Part shown: one piece after another, positions 25,688 through 34,762 of the stretch
Position numbering within the stretch: the stretch's first letter is position 1
Layout: every line of letters starts with the position of its first letter
Source of the DNA: JBBQLG01 sp964251665
GTDB taxonomy: Bacteria > Bacteroidota > Bacteroidia > Cytophagales > Spirosomataceae
Length of the DNA stretch: 64,000 bases
Assembly (NCBI GenBank): GCA_964251665.1
Contig: CAXUKO010000002.1
Span: 186,001-250,000, forward strand
Direction of reading: 5' to 3'
Position numbers and translations under genes: made by a program
The notes under the pieces: model-generated
Told to the model about the DNA's origin: nothing
Seen by the model: the letters and a program-made list of their open reading frames with translations, nothing else
Databases searched by the model: none

Positions 25688-26371
25688 TTACTTGATCGCT
25701 ATACGCGGTTCTGGGGTGTTTGGCTCGGGTTTGGGATAGGTAAACGTCAGGTCGCGTTGAAACCGCTGTTTTTTGCCCAGGACCCGAAGCTGGTAATCGC
25801 CCGTTGGCATGCCCTCCATATTAAATCGGTAATGATACTTATCAACCTTCGTCGAGGTCTGATAAACCGTGCGCCGTTCTGAATTGACCAGTTCAATACT
25901 GACAAAGTCATGCGCCGGGTTGTCCAGCATCAGGTTCAGGTGAATGCCATCCCGCGAGGTATACGTACCAATCTGTAATTGACCATCCCGCGAAACCTGC
26001 TCGCCATTGAGGGCATCCGCCAGCGTATTGGCCGCAGGGGCAGGCGCATTCACGGCCGTCAGGCGGTCCATTGTTTCGTTTAACGCGCGGATGTGCTTCC
26101 GGGTCAGTGTTACCGCCTTGTTGGGTAACTTTTCCTGATAAACCAACTGGTTGGCGGGGGTGTAAAACTGGACCGTCGTACTGTCGGCACCGGGCTCGGT
26201 TTCCATCTTCCAGAAGGGCCGGGCCGCTTCCTGAGGTTTGGCCGCTTCGGCGGGTTTGGTCGTCATCAGCGCGTACTCCTGCGCCACAACCTGGCTGGTG
26301 AACAATAATCCGGCAGCTGTGAGGAAAGTCCCGAATGTCGGCGATAGGCGGAAGTGAGGTGCGTTTTTCAT
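25688..26371 (-). CDS. Exported protein of unknown function
   Basis: A 227-residue protein with a signal peptide ending TSQVVAQ. Residues 30-50 form an Ala/Pro/Glu/Lys linker (TTKPAEAAKPQEAARPF). The C-terminal 100 residues have a beta-sandwich look, with LMLDNPAHDFVSIELVNSER and YHYRFNMEGMPTGDYQLRV. That part resembles the sorting or Ig-like tails of Bacteroidota surface proteins, but it ends FTYPKPEPNTPEPRIAIK and does not fit the classic type IX signal. Secretion to the periplasm or surface is likely. It is divergent from the sigma factor gene (127-base shared upstream region), so co-regulation is possible. Confidence 0.7.
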   Translation of the reverse strand: MKNAPHFRLSPTFGTFLTAAGLLFTSQVVAQEYALMTTKPAEAAKPQEAARPFWKMETEPGADSTTVQFYTPANQLVYQEKLPNKAVTLTRKHIRALNETMDRLTAVNAPAPAANTLADALNGEQVSRDGQLQIGTYTSRDGIHLNLMLDNPAHDFVSIELVNSERRTVYQTSTKVDKYHYRFNMEGMPTGDYQLRVLGKKQRFQRDLTFTYPKPEPNTPEPRIAIK

Positions 26372-26498
26372 GATTGACTGGTGTTTTTTGGTTTGACTGG
26401 ATAGTCGCCGGGAACGGTCGCCGGGGAAACGGGCGGGGGCAGAATTAGGAAAAAACAGGGGTTTATACGTACTTTCTTAGCCGAGTAATACCTGCCCT

Positions 26499-27092
26499 AT
26501 GCGTCTCACCTTCAAGCAACTATCCGACCTCGATCTCATTGATGGCATTCTGACGGGTGGTACTGAACGACGGCAGTACGAGAATCAGCTCTACAACCGT
26601 TACGCTTATTTCATCCGCGACGGTACCCGCAAACACCGGTTAACTGAAGATGACTGCGCCAGTGCCTATTCCGACACCATTTTGTCGGTGATCGATCATA
26701 TACTGTCTGGTCGATTTGAGGGACGATCCAACCTGAAAACGTACCTCTATCAAATTTTTACGAACAAGTGTGTTGACTTTATCCGAAAAAAGACGACTAA
26801 CCGAAGTAGTGTCCATGATGCCTTTTCGCTGGACGATACCCTGCTGCAACTGCCCGATACGGCCCGTTCTATCGTGCAGCAACTAAGCACGGCGGGGGAT
26901 ATGGAACGACTGAACGCCAACCTTCAGACCCTGGGCGACAAGTGCCGGTCGATGATTCTGGCCTGGGGAGAGGGGTATTCCGACGAGGAGATAGCGCAGC
27001 AAGTGGGCTACAACACGGCCGCTGTGGCTAAAACCAGTCGGTTGCGGTGCCTGGAACGCTTACGGGACTTTTACCGGATAATAAAATCATGA
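26499..27092 (+). CDS. ECF-type RNA polymerase sigma factor
   Basis: A 197-residue sigma factor. Region 2 lies at about 22-95, with LYNRYAYFIRDG and TYLYQIFTNKCVDFIRKKTT, which recognises the -10 region and core polymerase. Region 4 lies at about 135-190, with GDKCRSMILAWGEGYSDEEI and AAVAKTSRLRCLERL, the helix-turn-helix. There is no sigma-3 region, so it belongs to the extracytoplasmic function group. The stop codon overlaps the start of the next gene (ATGA), which encodes a membrane TPR protein in the position of an anti-sigma factor. It probably controls its own operon, including the protease genes downstream. Start chosen at ATG 26499, 15 to 20 bases after TACTTTCT, a possible -7 box. 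Confidence 0.92.
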   Translation: MRLTFKQLSDLDLIDGILTGGTERRQYENQLYNRYAYFIRDGTRKHRLTEDDCASAYSDTILSVIDHILSGRFEGRSNLKTYLYQIFTNKCVDFIRKKTTNRSSVHDAFSLDDTLLQLPDTARSIVQQLSTAGDMERLNANLQTLGDKCRSMILAWGEGYSDEEIAQQVGYNTAAVAKTSRLRCLERLRDFYRIIKS

Positions 27093-27820
27093 ACGAATTA
27101 GACACTATCGAATCGTACCTGACCGGCCAGATGGCCGAAGCGGACCAACTGGCTTTTGAGGCCAGCCTGCGCACCGATCCGGTACTGGCCGAAACCCTTA
27201 CGTTCTACGTGATGGCGCAACACACGGCAAAAAATCAGGCCGCTGCCCACCGACGCGCCGAGTGGGAGTCCCGCCGACGTACGGAAGGTATCCAGCCGTT
27301 GCCCACGCGCCGAATCGGGCAGTGGGTGTATGGGGTAGCGGCAGCAGCCTGTTTGGTGCTGGCGCTGGGGGTTGGCTGGTATTTCTTGAACCGGCCTTCC
27401 GCAACGGAACTGGCTGATGCTTACGTCAATCAGAACTTCACGACCCTGTCTGTCACGATGGATGGCCGGGCTGATAGCCTGCAAACGGGCATTCGGGCGT
27501 ATAATCAGGGGAGACTGGCCGATGCCGACGCTCTGTTCGGGGCCATCCTGCAACGCGAACCGGCGAACGCTGATGCATTAAAATTTGCGGCTATTGTTTC
27601 CCTGCGCCGGGGTAACTACGACCAAGCCATCAACCAGTTTCACCAGCTTAGCCAGCGCGCCGATCTGTACGCCAATCCTGGCGTGCTTTACGAAGCTATT
27701 GCCCGGCTGAAACGCAATCAACCGTTGGATAAACAGACCGCTAAAGAATTGCTGACCAATGTGATTAGCAAGAACTTAGACGGTCGCGATGAAGCCAGTA
27801 AACTGCTGGAACGTTTGTGA
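27089..27820 (+). CDS. Membrane TPR protein, probable anti-sigma factor
   Basis: The start at ATG 27089 overlaps the sigma factor stop by four bases; the product has 243 residues. Residues 1-70 form a helical cytosolic domain rich in Glu/Arg (IESYLTGQMAEADQLAFEAS, a pattern often found at the beginning of anti-sigma factors of Bacteroidota). A transmembrane helix covers about 79-100 (WVYGVAAAACLVLALGVGWY). The outer part has TPR-like repeats at about 140-215 (TGIRAYNQGRLADADALFGA, ALKFAAIVSLRRGNYDQAI). This topology, cytosolic binding domain then membrane helix then TPR sensor, fits a membrane anti-sigma factor. No zinc-binding HxxxCxxC is present, so it is not a ZAS protein. Function is inference. 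Confidence 0.78.
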   Translation: MNELDTIESYLTGQMAEADQLAFEASLRTDPVLAETLTFYVMAQHTAKNQAAAHRRAEWESRRRTEGIQPLPTRRIGQWVYGVAAAACLVLALGVGWYFLNRPSATELADAYVNQNFTTLSVTMDGRADSLQTGIRAYNQGRLADADALFGAILQREPANADALKFAAIVSLRRGNYDQAINQFHQLSQRADLYANPGVLYEAIARLKRNQPLDKQTAKELLTNVISKNLDGRDEASKLLERL

Positions 27821-27847
27821 AACCGGTTATACTAAACCCACATACCC

Positions 27848-29416
27848 ATGATTCCATCTACAACGGGCGATTCAAAGCCAACACTCACTTACTTTGATGT
27901 CCCGGCTACTAATTCGTCTGACACTCTTCTTAGAGAACTTGAGTATGGCGGCTCGTACGGTGGAGAGAAAGAACGGGGACGGGATGTGCTGAAGATCTTA
28001 TATCCCAAGCTGGATTTTTTTGATAAGCCGACCAGGTTACGCCAGGGACTGCTCGTCATCCGGCAGGAGTACATTGTGGTAGGCGAGGTATATATGGACT
28101 ATAGCTTTTTGGTCGAGGGCGAGACATTCCTGTTAAAAAACGCAGATGGGTCCTTTCAGAAGCAGGTAAACGTGCTGAAGAACCGGCGCTGCGGCCGGAT
28201 GGCCCGACCGATTATTTTGCTCGGCACGGTTGTTAAGGACGATAGCCTGGAGGATCTGACTGATGTTGCAGAGGTACTTCAGGTAACGCAGATAGGCAAG
28301 AATATACTTGGCGAAATTCATCCCGGCAAGTCGAACGGAGCCGGTAGTAGCGCTGGATACTCAAACGCCTACGGCCATAGCCGTCCGGTACTGCCTGACA
28401 CCTTTCGCGAGCTATTTAGATCGGCCAATCCAGAACCGTTTCCTGCTGTTTCCCAAAGCCTGTCACCAACTGTACCAGTAAAGCCGCCCGCTCAAAATCG
28501 AGGGGTTTTCTACGTCATCGCCCGTTTGTTGGCTTTACTGGGACCAAAGAAATCTGTGCAAAGCCCAAAGCCCGTTAAGATTGCTATTCTGGATACGGGC
28601 CTGCGCCAACAGGGGGCAGGGAAAGGGAATAACCCCGGTTGCGACGAGGTACATACGGGATGGAATTTTGTCAGTAATACCGCCGATCTTACCGATGATC
28701 ACCCCGCCAGGCACGGTACCCGTATTGAGGCCATTACTAAGCAGGAGGCTCCGTCGTCGGTATGCCTACCTGTTAAAACAGCAGGGGCAACTGGAGTGTG
28801 CGAACTCTACGATGTACTATGCGGTCTGGAATACGCCCGCGTTAATGGTGCAGATATAGTAAATGCCAGTTTCAGTTTCTCGATAAACGAGAGTCCTGAC
28901 GAAGCAATCCCCCTGCTCCACAACCTGATTTCGGTGCTGGAAAACGAAGGTATCTGGATTGTAGCGGCAGCTGGCAACGCGAGTCAATATGCCCCTAGTT
29001 CGGGGACGGGGGTACTGCTTGAAGAGCCGTTATTGTATCCTGCCTGTTACAGCCGGGCTGATAATTACGACAGGGTGCTAACCGTAACAACGGTTAGCAA
29101 GAACCACCTGGACTCCGAAGCAGTCCCTACGTTTGGGTTAAACGAGTGTTATTCGCCGACGTATGTTGACGTAGGTATAATTGCCAATAGCCATAGCGAG
29201 ACTAACGCGTCTGATACAGACAATAGCTTCACCGCCCCCGGTTTTCCACCGCAACCGGGTACTTCCTACGCCACAGCTTACATGTCGGGGCTGGTGGCGA
29301 AGGCGTTAGCGACTCAGTATATCGACGGAAAAATGGAACTGCTGGCCGCTGCCAGACCGCAGACAAAGCCGGAACTGGCATTCGGTATTCGTACCCAGGA
29401 AAGTATTCCTGTGTAA
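27848..29416 (+). CDS. Subtilisin-like serine protease (S8) with unknown N-terminal domain
   Basis: A 522-residue protein. The catalytic triad is complete in the C-terminal half: Asp249 (IAILDTGL), His289 (ARHGTRI), Ser473 (PGTSYATAYMSG), with oxyanion Asn377 (AAAGNAS). Residues 1-170 form a domain I do not recognise (FLVEGETFLLKN, MARPIILLGTVVKDD), followed by a Ser/Pro-rich linker at about 175-240. There is no signal peptide and no transmembrane segment, so unlike most subtilases it is predicted to be cytosolic. It lies between the TPR anti-sigma-like gene (27 bases) and the CHAT gene (12 bases). Whether it needs activation by cleavage is not visible. Confidence 0.9.
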   Translation: MIPSTTGDSKPTLTYFDVPATNSSDTLLRELEYGGSYGGEKERGRDVLKILYPKLDFFDKPTRLRQGLLVIRQEYIVVGEVYMDYSFLVEGETFLLKNADGSFQKQVNVLKNRRCGRMARPIILLGTVVKDDSLEDLTDVAEVLQVTQIGKNILGEIHPGKSNGAGSSAGYSNAYGHSRPVLPDTFRELFRSANPEPFPAVSQSLSPTVPVKPPAQNRGVFYVIARLLALLGPKKSVQSPKPVKIAILDTGLRQQGAGKGNNPGCDEVHTGWNFVSNTADLTDDHPARHGTRIEAITKQEAPSSVCLPVKTAGATGVCELYDVLCGLEYARVNGADIVNASFSFSINESPDEAIPLLHNLISVLENEGIWIVAAAGNASQYAPSSGTGVLLEEPLLYPACYSRADNYDRVLTVTTVSKNHLDSEAVPTFGLNECYSPTYVDVGIIANSHSETNASDTDNSFTAPGFPPQPGTSYATAYMSGLVAKALATQYIDGKMELLAAARPQTKPELAFGIRTQESIPV

Positions 29417-29428
29417 AGGTAGGCTGGT

Positions 29429-32191
29429 ATGAAAAAGCACCTGTTCATCTGGAGCCTGGTAGCGCTGTACGGACTGGCTGTTTCGGTAGGGGCTCAGGTA
29501 ACTACTACCTCTGGTGCGCTACTGGCGCTTAGCCGACAGGCATTGGCTCAATTGCCCGAAGACCAGGTACTAACCATACCTGGACTGCTCAAAAGCTGGG
29601 AGCGCCAGATGCTGCCGCCAGATACAATGTATATAAACCTGGAACTGGCGTTGGAACGTGCCTATGCGCAGACGAATCAACGAACGGAAGCCATTCAGTT
29701 ACTGAAAAAAGTGATTGATCAGTATAAGTCGGGTAAATCGTTTGGTAAGCCGGAGGATTTAGTTAAAGCTTATTATCGACTTAGTTTCTGCCAGCGGGAA
29801 AACGGTGATTTTGTGAGTGCCCGTACAACTGTAGAACAGGGAATACAGGTTGGTATGCGTATTCCCAGATGTCGTTGGCTGGCACATTTGCATAATACGC
29901 TGGCAAACATACTCTTGCAATCCGGTGATTATGAAAAAGCTGTTCAGGCCGCCGATCTGGGAATTAGGTACGGTGAACAGGCAAAAGACGCCTATGGAAT
30001 AGCGAATGGATTGTTCGAGAAATCGAAATCCCTATCAGAGCTGGGGCGTAGTATCGAGACCCGTCCGTATCTGGAACGAGCCATCCAGTTAGTCGAAAAA
30101 GACCATAAACGGGCTTACGATCTGTCACTTTACTTCATTCGTTTAGCGTTTGTTTATCAGGATGAGAAAAAAATACCGCAAAGCCTGCTCTATTTCCGGC
30201 GGGGGATTGCGCTGAACCGGCAACTGAACGACAGTTTGGGGCTGGGCAACAACAACATTGATTTAGGGTATTTTCTGTACGAACAGGGGCAATACGATCA
30301 GGCCATTGCGCCGTTGCTGGAAGCCATAAAATGTCACCCTACGCCATTTGGGAAAGCAAGAGCATTAGATAATCTGGGCGCGGTGTACTGGCAGCAGAAA
30401 AAATTTGAGCAAGCCTTGACCGCCTACCAGCAGGGGTTTAACCTTATGCTGGCGAGATTCACGGACAAGTCAGTTACCGCACTGCCTAATGGGCAAACAG
30501 TTCAACTCTCGTCGCATAAAGAATACCTGTTTACGCTGATCCAGGACAAGGCTGATACCTGGTTAGACTGGGCTAAGGCAACCGGGCAGCGTCGTTATTT
30601 TCAGCACGCGCTGGAAACGTACCAACTCGCTGATCAGATGATCGATTTTATGCGCTGGGAACATACTGGCACCGGCTCGAAACTGTACTGGCGGCAGAAA
30701 ACGCGGGGTCTCTACGAACGGGCCATCGAAACCTGCTACCGGCTTAACGATACTGAACAGGGATACCGGTTTTTCGAGAAGAGCCGCGCGGTGATGCTTA
30801 CCGATAAACTCAACGAACTTGGCGCGCATCACCAACTGACGCCCGCGCAGGTAGCGCAGGAAAACGGGTTCCGGCAACGACTTACAGAAGGACAAAATCA
30901 GTTAGCCGCCAGTAAGCCCGATACGAAGGCGTATGACGAAGTCCGGTTGAAACTATCGGCGGAGCAGGAACAGTTTGATGGGTTTATCCGGCAGCTCGAA
31001 CAGTCGAACCCGGCGTATTACCGCTATAAGTACGACAATACCATTCAGTCGCTGGCCGACGTTCGGCGGTGGCTCGGTAAGCAGTCCGCGTCGCTGGTGA
31101 GCTACTTCGTGGGCGATAGTGCCCTGTATGTTCTGAGCGCAACGGCTTCGGGAGCGCAACTGCGTCGACAATCCGTTGCAACGTATAAACCCACCGTTCA
31201 CGAATACATCCGGCTATTGGCCGATCATAGCGCGCTCAATCGGCAGTTCAGTCGCTATCTGTCCGCATCTAATGCGCTGTACCGGCAGGTGCTGGCACCC
31301 CTGCAGTTGCCTGCTGGCCGGGTGGTTGTGTCGCCGGACGGGTTTTTTGTGCCCTTTGAATCGCTTAGCCGGTCGGCTACCCAACCCGATTACCTGATGC
31401 AGCAGTACGCATTCAGCTATACCTATTCGGTGAAAGTACTGCTGAAGGAACAGGAAGTCCATACGGCGGGCGGTACGTTTCTGGGCATGGCTCCGGTAGC
31501 CTATGCCCCAAAACTGGAACAAGCCACGCTGACTGGTTCCGATGCCGCACTGAACCGGATTGGTGAGTCGTTTCGGTCGCCGATGCTGCTGACCCGGCAG
31601 GCTGCTACCCGACACGCGTTTCAACAGCAGGCCGCTAATTACCAGGTGATTCAGTTGTTTACCCATGCCGATGCCGATAGTGCCAACCGCGAGCCAGTAC
31701 TATACTTCGCCGATTCGACGCTGCAACTGTCCGACCTGACCAATGGTGCCCTGCCCCAAACGCAGCTACTGGTGTTGTCGGCCTGTAAAACGGGTATTGG
31801 CGTCAATCAGCGGGGCGAGGGCGTTTTCAGTCTGGCACGGGGCTTTGCGGCTCTGGGTGTCCCAAGTGTATTGACTACGTTGTGGAGCGTTAATAGCGAA
31901 CCCACTTACGCGCTCACAGAGGCCTTTTATCGCTATTTGGCGGATGGATTGCCGAAAGATGTGGCGTTGCAGCGGGCCAAACAGGACTACTGGCAGACCG
32001 CCGACCGTAACGGACAACTACCTGATCAGTGGGCGGGTTTGATTCTGGTAGGCAATGCCGGGCCGCTGCAAACCCCGGAGCGGTGGCCGTATGCAGCCGG
32101 AGCCGGATTAGTAGTGGCTGGTATCGGCTGGATGGTCTGGCGAAAACAGTACAAAATAGGAAAATATGAGGAGGTGAAATCTCTTTATTAA
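29429..32191 (+). CDS. TPR-CHAT (caspase-like) protein with C-terminal membrane anchor
   Basis: A 920-residue protein with a signal peptide (LFIWSLVALYGLAVSVGAQ). TPR repeats fill about 60-350 (AYYRLSFCQRENGDFVSART, WLAHLHNTLANILLQSGDYE, ALDNLGAVYWQQKKFEQALT). A helical linker follows. The CHAT domain (about 540-870) has VVVSPDGFFVPFESL, the catalytic His746 in IQLFTHADAD and Cys786 in LSACKTGIG, with GVFSLARGFAALGVPSVL nearby. CHAT proteases are caspase-like and cut after specific residues when their sensory repeats are engaged. A transmembrane helix near 888-905 (AAGAGLVVAGIGWMVW) would fix it in the membrane with the protease in the periplasm. It follows the subtilase gene by 12 bases. The substrate is unknown. 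Confidence 0.92.
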   Translation: MKKHLFIWSLVALYGLAVSVGAQVTTTSGALLALSRQALAQLPEDQVLTIPGLLKSWERQMLPPDTMYINLELALERAYAQTNQRTEAIQLLKKVIDQYKSGKSFGKPEDLVKAYYRLSFCQRENGDFVSARTTVEQGIQVGMRIPRCRWLAHLHNTLANILLQSGDYEKAVQAADLGIRYGEQAKDAYGIANGLFEKSKSLSELGRSIETRPYLERAIQLVEKDHKRAYDLSLYFIRLAFVYQDEKKIPQSLLYFRRGIALNRQLNDSLGLGNNNIDLGYFLYEQGQYDQAIAPLLEAIKCHPTPFGKARALDNLGAVYWQQKKFEQALTAYQQGFNLMLARFTDKSVTALPNGQTVQLSSHKEYLFTLIQDKADTWLDWAKATGQRRYFQHALETYQLADQMIDFMRWEHTGTGSKLYWRQKTRGLYERAIETCYRLNDTEQGYRFFEKSRAVMLTDKLNELGAHHQLTPAQVAQENGFRQRLTEGQNQLAASKPDTKAYDEVRLKLSAEQEQFDGFIRQLEQSNPAYYRYKYDNTIQSLADVRRWLGKQSASLVSYFVGDSALYVLSATASGAQLRRQSVATYKPTVHEYIRLLADHSALNRQFSRYLSASNALYRQVLAPLQLPAGRVVVSPDGFFVPFESLSRSATQPDYLMQQYAFSYTYSVKVLLKEQEVHTAGGTFLGMAPVAYAPKLEQATLTGSDAALNRIGESFRSPMLLTRQAATRHAFQQQAANYQVIQLFTHADADSANREPVLYFADSTLQLSDLTNGALPQTQLLVLSACKTGIGVNQRGEGVFSLARGFAALGVPSVLTTLWSVNSEPTYALTEAFYRYLADGLPKDVALQRAKQDYWQTADRNGQLPDQWAGLILVGNAGPLQTPERWPYAAGAGLVVAGIGWMVWRKQYKIGKYEEVKSLY

Positions 32192-32269
32192 AGTTGGATA
32201 AGGGTGAGGGTTTTTACGTATCAACTACGTAGTTTTACGCAGTTAGCCCACTCTAATCACTTGGTTATC

Positions 32270-33682
32270 ATGCTTAATAGCCACCTCACTTACGTTGAGT
32301 TACGTACGTTTTTAGACGGTATGCTGTGCATGATGGCACTTTATGCTGTTTTGTACTATGCGCAGCACCGCCGGACTATATACTGGCAGTACGCGCTCTA
32401 TATTGGCTGCATGATTCTGGATTTTCGGTTAGCTGACCAAGGGTATCAGCGAGCCGATTACCTGCCGGGAACGTATTTCCCTGAAACGTTTATCGAGTCG
32501 ATTGCTTACCTGCTTTACATCCGATTTGCCATACTGCTCATGGATCTACCACATACCGACCCCCACAGTTATCGAATCCTGCGAGGCATGATAGCGGCCT
32601 TTGTGGCGGCTCTGGTGCTCGATGGCTGTTTGCTGCTGTTACATGTCGAAACGGAATTGCGGAGTACCATATACATGATTAGCCGCACGCTGATTTGTGG
32701 TGCTGGCATCTGGGTAGTACCCCGTATTTTCCGGTTGCAGGACGCGGTTGTGAGTTATTTCATCATAGGTTCAGTATGCTTACTGGTTGGTTCGGTACTC
32801 GCTCTGGGGTGCAACTATGTACCGGAGGCATGGCGGAATATGCCCCTGAAAACCTTCGTACTGCCCATCAGTGTGCTGCAAATTGGCGTAGTAGCCGAGG
32901 TGCTGTGCTTCATCCTGGGTATGTCGTTGCGCAACCGGCAAACCGAGCGCGAAAAAATTGCGGTCCAGGCGCTGCTGATTGAACAACTGCGGGAGAACGA
33001 ACGGAAGCAGCAGAAACTACAGCGCATTCGGAATGATATTGCCCGCGATCTGCACGATGATCTGGGTGCCGACCTCAGCGGACTGAGTGTACTGAGCAGC
33101 GTGGCCGCCAGCCAACTGGCCCACGAACCCGACGAAGCCCGCGCCACCCTGAAACTTATTGGCGAAACGTCCCGGCGGGTCGTAACCAGCATGCGCGAGA
33201 TCATCTGGAGCCTGAACGCTACGCACCTGTCGGTCGAGAGCACATTATTCCGCCTGCGCGAAACAGCGTTTACGCTGTTCCAGTATCAGCCCATCGAACT
33301 CCGTCTGGAATTACCGGCCGACATCTGTGAGGACGATATTCCCCCTGAACACCGGCGTGAACTGTTCCTCATGTACAAGGAAATTCTGCACAATGCCGTG
33401 CGGCACGCCCGGGCGCGTCAGGTGCATGTTCAGATGGCCGTGCGCGATCAGACGCTGTGCCTGACGGTACAGGACGACGGCATCGGGTTCGACGTGAAGG
33501 CCAACGAAAAAACCGGTAACGGCCTGGGCAGCCTCTACCAGCGGGCCGAAGCGCTGGGCGGTCAGCTCAACATCGAGTCGACGCTGGGGTATGGTACTAC
33601 CGTTTACTTCTGCGGCCCGGTTATCCGGTCTGCTGAGCCGGTTGGTGCACTCATGCCGGCGTCATTGCATCGCCCAGTTTAA
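32270..33682 (+). CDS. Membrane histidine kinase (HisKA_3 type), orphan
   Basis: I start at ATG 32270 (MLNSHLTYVELRTF); a GTG 66 bases upstream is also in frame but gives an odd N-terminus. The 470-residue protein has about six to seven transmembrane helices (30-240), resembling 7TMR-DISM-type sensors without an extra domain. A short coiled coil leads to the dimerisation domain RNDIARDLHDDLGADLSGLS with His262, typical of the NarL/LytS-related HisKA_3 kinases. The ATPase has YKEILHNAVRHA and VQDDGIGFDV. No response regulator is adjacent, so the partner is elsewhere. The 3' end overlaps the convergent exonuclease gene by 32 bases. Confidence 0.88.
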   Translation: MLNSHLTYVELRTFLDGMLCMMALYAVLYYAQHRRTIYWQYALYIGCMILDFRLADQGYQRADYLPGTYFPETFIESIAYLLYIRFAILLMDLPHTDPHSYRILRGMIAAFVAALVLDGCLLLLHVETELRSTIYMISRTLICGAGIWVVPRIFRLQDAVVSYFIIGSVCLLVGSVLALGCNYVPEAWRNMPLKTFVLPISVLQIGVVAEVLCFILGMSLRNRQTEREKIAVQALLIEQLRENERKQQKLQRIRNDIARDLHDDLGADLSGLSVLSSVAASQLAHEPDEARATLKLIGETSRRVVTSMREIIWSLNATHLSVESTLFRLRETAFTLFQYQPIELRLELPADICEDDIPPEHRRELFLMYKEILHNAVRHARARQVHVQMAVRDQTLCLTVQDDGIGFDVKANEKTGNGLGSLYQRAEALGGQLNIESTLGYGTTVYFCGPVIRSAEPVGALMPASLHRPV

Positions 33683-34286
33683 AAATTTCTTTCAGGCACT
33701 GCGCCGTCAGTACGGCATCTTCCAGTGCGTTGTGAAAATCGTCTTCGCGCTCAAAACCAAAATGAGCCGCAATGGCCGTCAGACTCAGGCGATCCGGCGT
33801 TTTTCGGCCCTTTTTCTTCAGTATCCGAAAAATAAAGTAGCTAAGCGTGTGGAGATCAACCAACGTTCGGGAGTAAGGCCATTTCAGCTTCTCATTCCGG
33901 TACGCTTCCTGCAAAAAGTGAATGTCGTGAATAACACTCTGCCCGCAGATGACCACATCGCGCAGGTACGGCAGATTGTCTGACGCCGGCCCGCCGGTCC
34001 GCTGGTGCGGTTTGGTAATGTTCAACTGCTTAATGATCCACTCTTCCAGCGCCGGTAGTACATCGTAAATCATGGGGGCATCTTCCAGATCGGCCAGCGA
34101 GAGGTTATGCACTTTCTCCGACGAGGCCGTGAAGGCTTCTTCGTTTTCGGGATACACATTGGTGAGGTATTGACCCCGTTCGATCCAGTTATCATCGAAC
34201 AGCACGGCACCAATCTGAATAATCTCGTTCCAGCCGGGCTCGGGGCCGGACATCTCTAAATCAAGGACTAAAAACGGCATTGGCAT
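33651..34286 (-). CDS. DEDDh 3'-5' exonuclease (DnaQ-like)
   Basis: A 211-residue exonuclease of the DnaQ/RNase T superfamily. ExoI: LVLDLEMSGPEPGWNEIIQIGAV is shortened here to its core LVLDLEMSG, with Asp9 and Glu11 binding metal. ExoII includes VICGQSVIHDIHFLQEA (Asp). ExoIII is HNALEDAVLTAQC with His and Asp. A cytosolic enzyme for trimming RNA or DNA 3' ends; it might act as an oligoribonuclease-like or a general proofreading protein, and family length alone does not decide. It overlaps the last 32 bases of the convergent histidine kinase gene, so their 3' ends are antisense to each other. Confidence 0.88.
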   Translation of the reverse strand: MPMPFLVLDLEMSGPEPGWNEIIQIGAVLFDDNWIERGQYLTNVYPENEEAFTASSEKVHNLSLADLEDAPMIYDVLPALEEWIIKQLNITKPHQRTGGPASDNLPYLRDVVICGQSVIHDIHFLQEAYRNEKLKWPYSRTLVDLHTLSYFIFRILKKKGRKTPDRLSLTAIAAHFGFEREDDFHNALEDAVLTAQCLKEIFKLGDAMTPA

Positions 34287-34762
34287 AGGTTGTTTTGCGG
34301 AGACAAAAGTACGCAGGGTTCCCGCCCTTCACTACCCGTCGATCCGGTCAGCGCGTGATTTTTGGCGCAGGTTCTTTTCATCATTCGCGCTGAAGCGACC
34401 GGGTTACCGGCTCCTCCATTGACAGTATGAAGTTAAATATTGATTAAAATGAATTTTATTTTGCATTATATCAATTTAGCAACAGATAATTTTTAATTAG
34501 TTCTTGTAATAAAAATTATAATTGGTAATTTCGATTAATGCCAGTATAGATATGCCTTCCTGAACGGTGCGCACGCTCAGGTTGTCGTTCGTCGTAACGA
34601 ATCAATCAGACAGTTGACCAGTCACTCGACGGGTCAGGTTCGTCTCCCGTCAATCTGTTTAATAGCCTTTGCAACTGGCCCAAACGGGCTGGCCGGGTCG
34701 GTGTTGCCTTTTTCGCTGACCGGGTAGTAACGTGTGTAAACTTTTCGGTCAACCAACCTGAT
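34287..34762. other. 476-base intergenic region with promoter and long leader
   Basis: The left part is AT-rich (34430-34540) and carries the promoter of the TonB receptor gene. The right part (about 34545-34760) would be a GC-rich leader with small hairpins, such as GACGGG at 34628-34633 pairing with CCCGTC at 34646-34651, and GCCC/GGGC near 34680. No riboswitch class could be recognised. A minus-strand frame of 72 codons reaching into the receptor gene looks spurious. Confidence 0.5.
34504..34533 (+). promoter_or_regulatory. Probable promoter of the TonB receptor gene
   Basis: TTG at 34504-34506, a 19-base AT-rich spacer, then TAATTTCG at 34526-34533. This matches the TTG-N19-TAnnTTTG pattern with one change. 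The predicted start near 34540 leaves a leader of about 220 bases before the receptor ATG at 34763. Confidence 0.55.
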
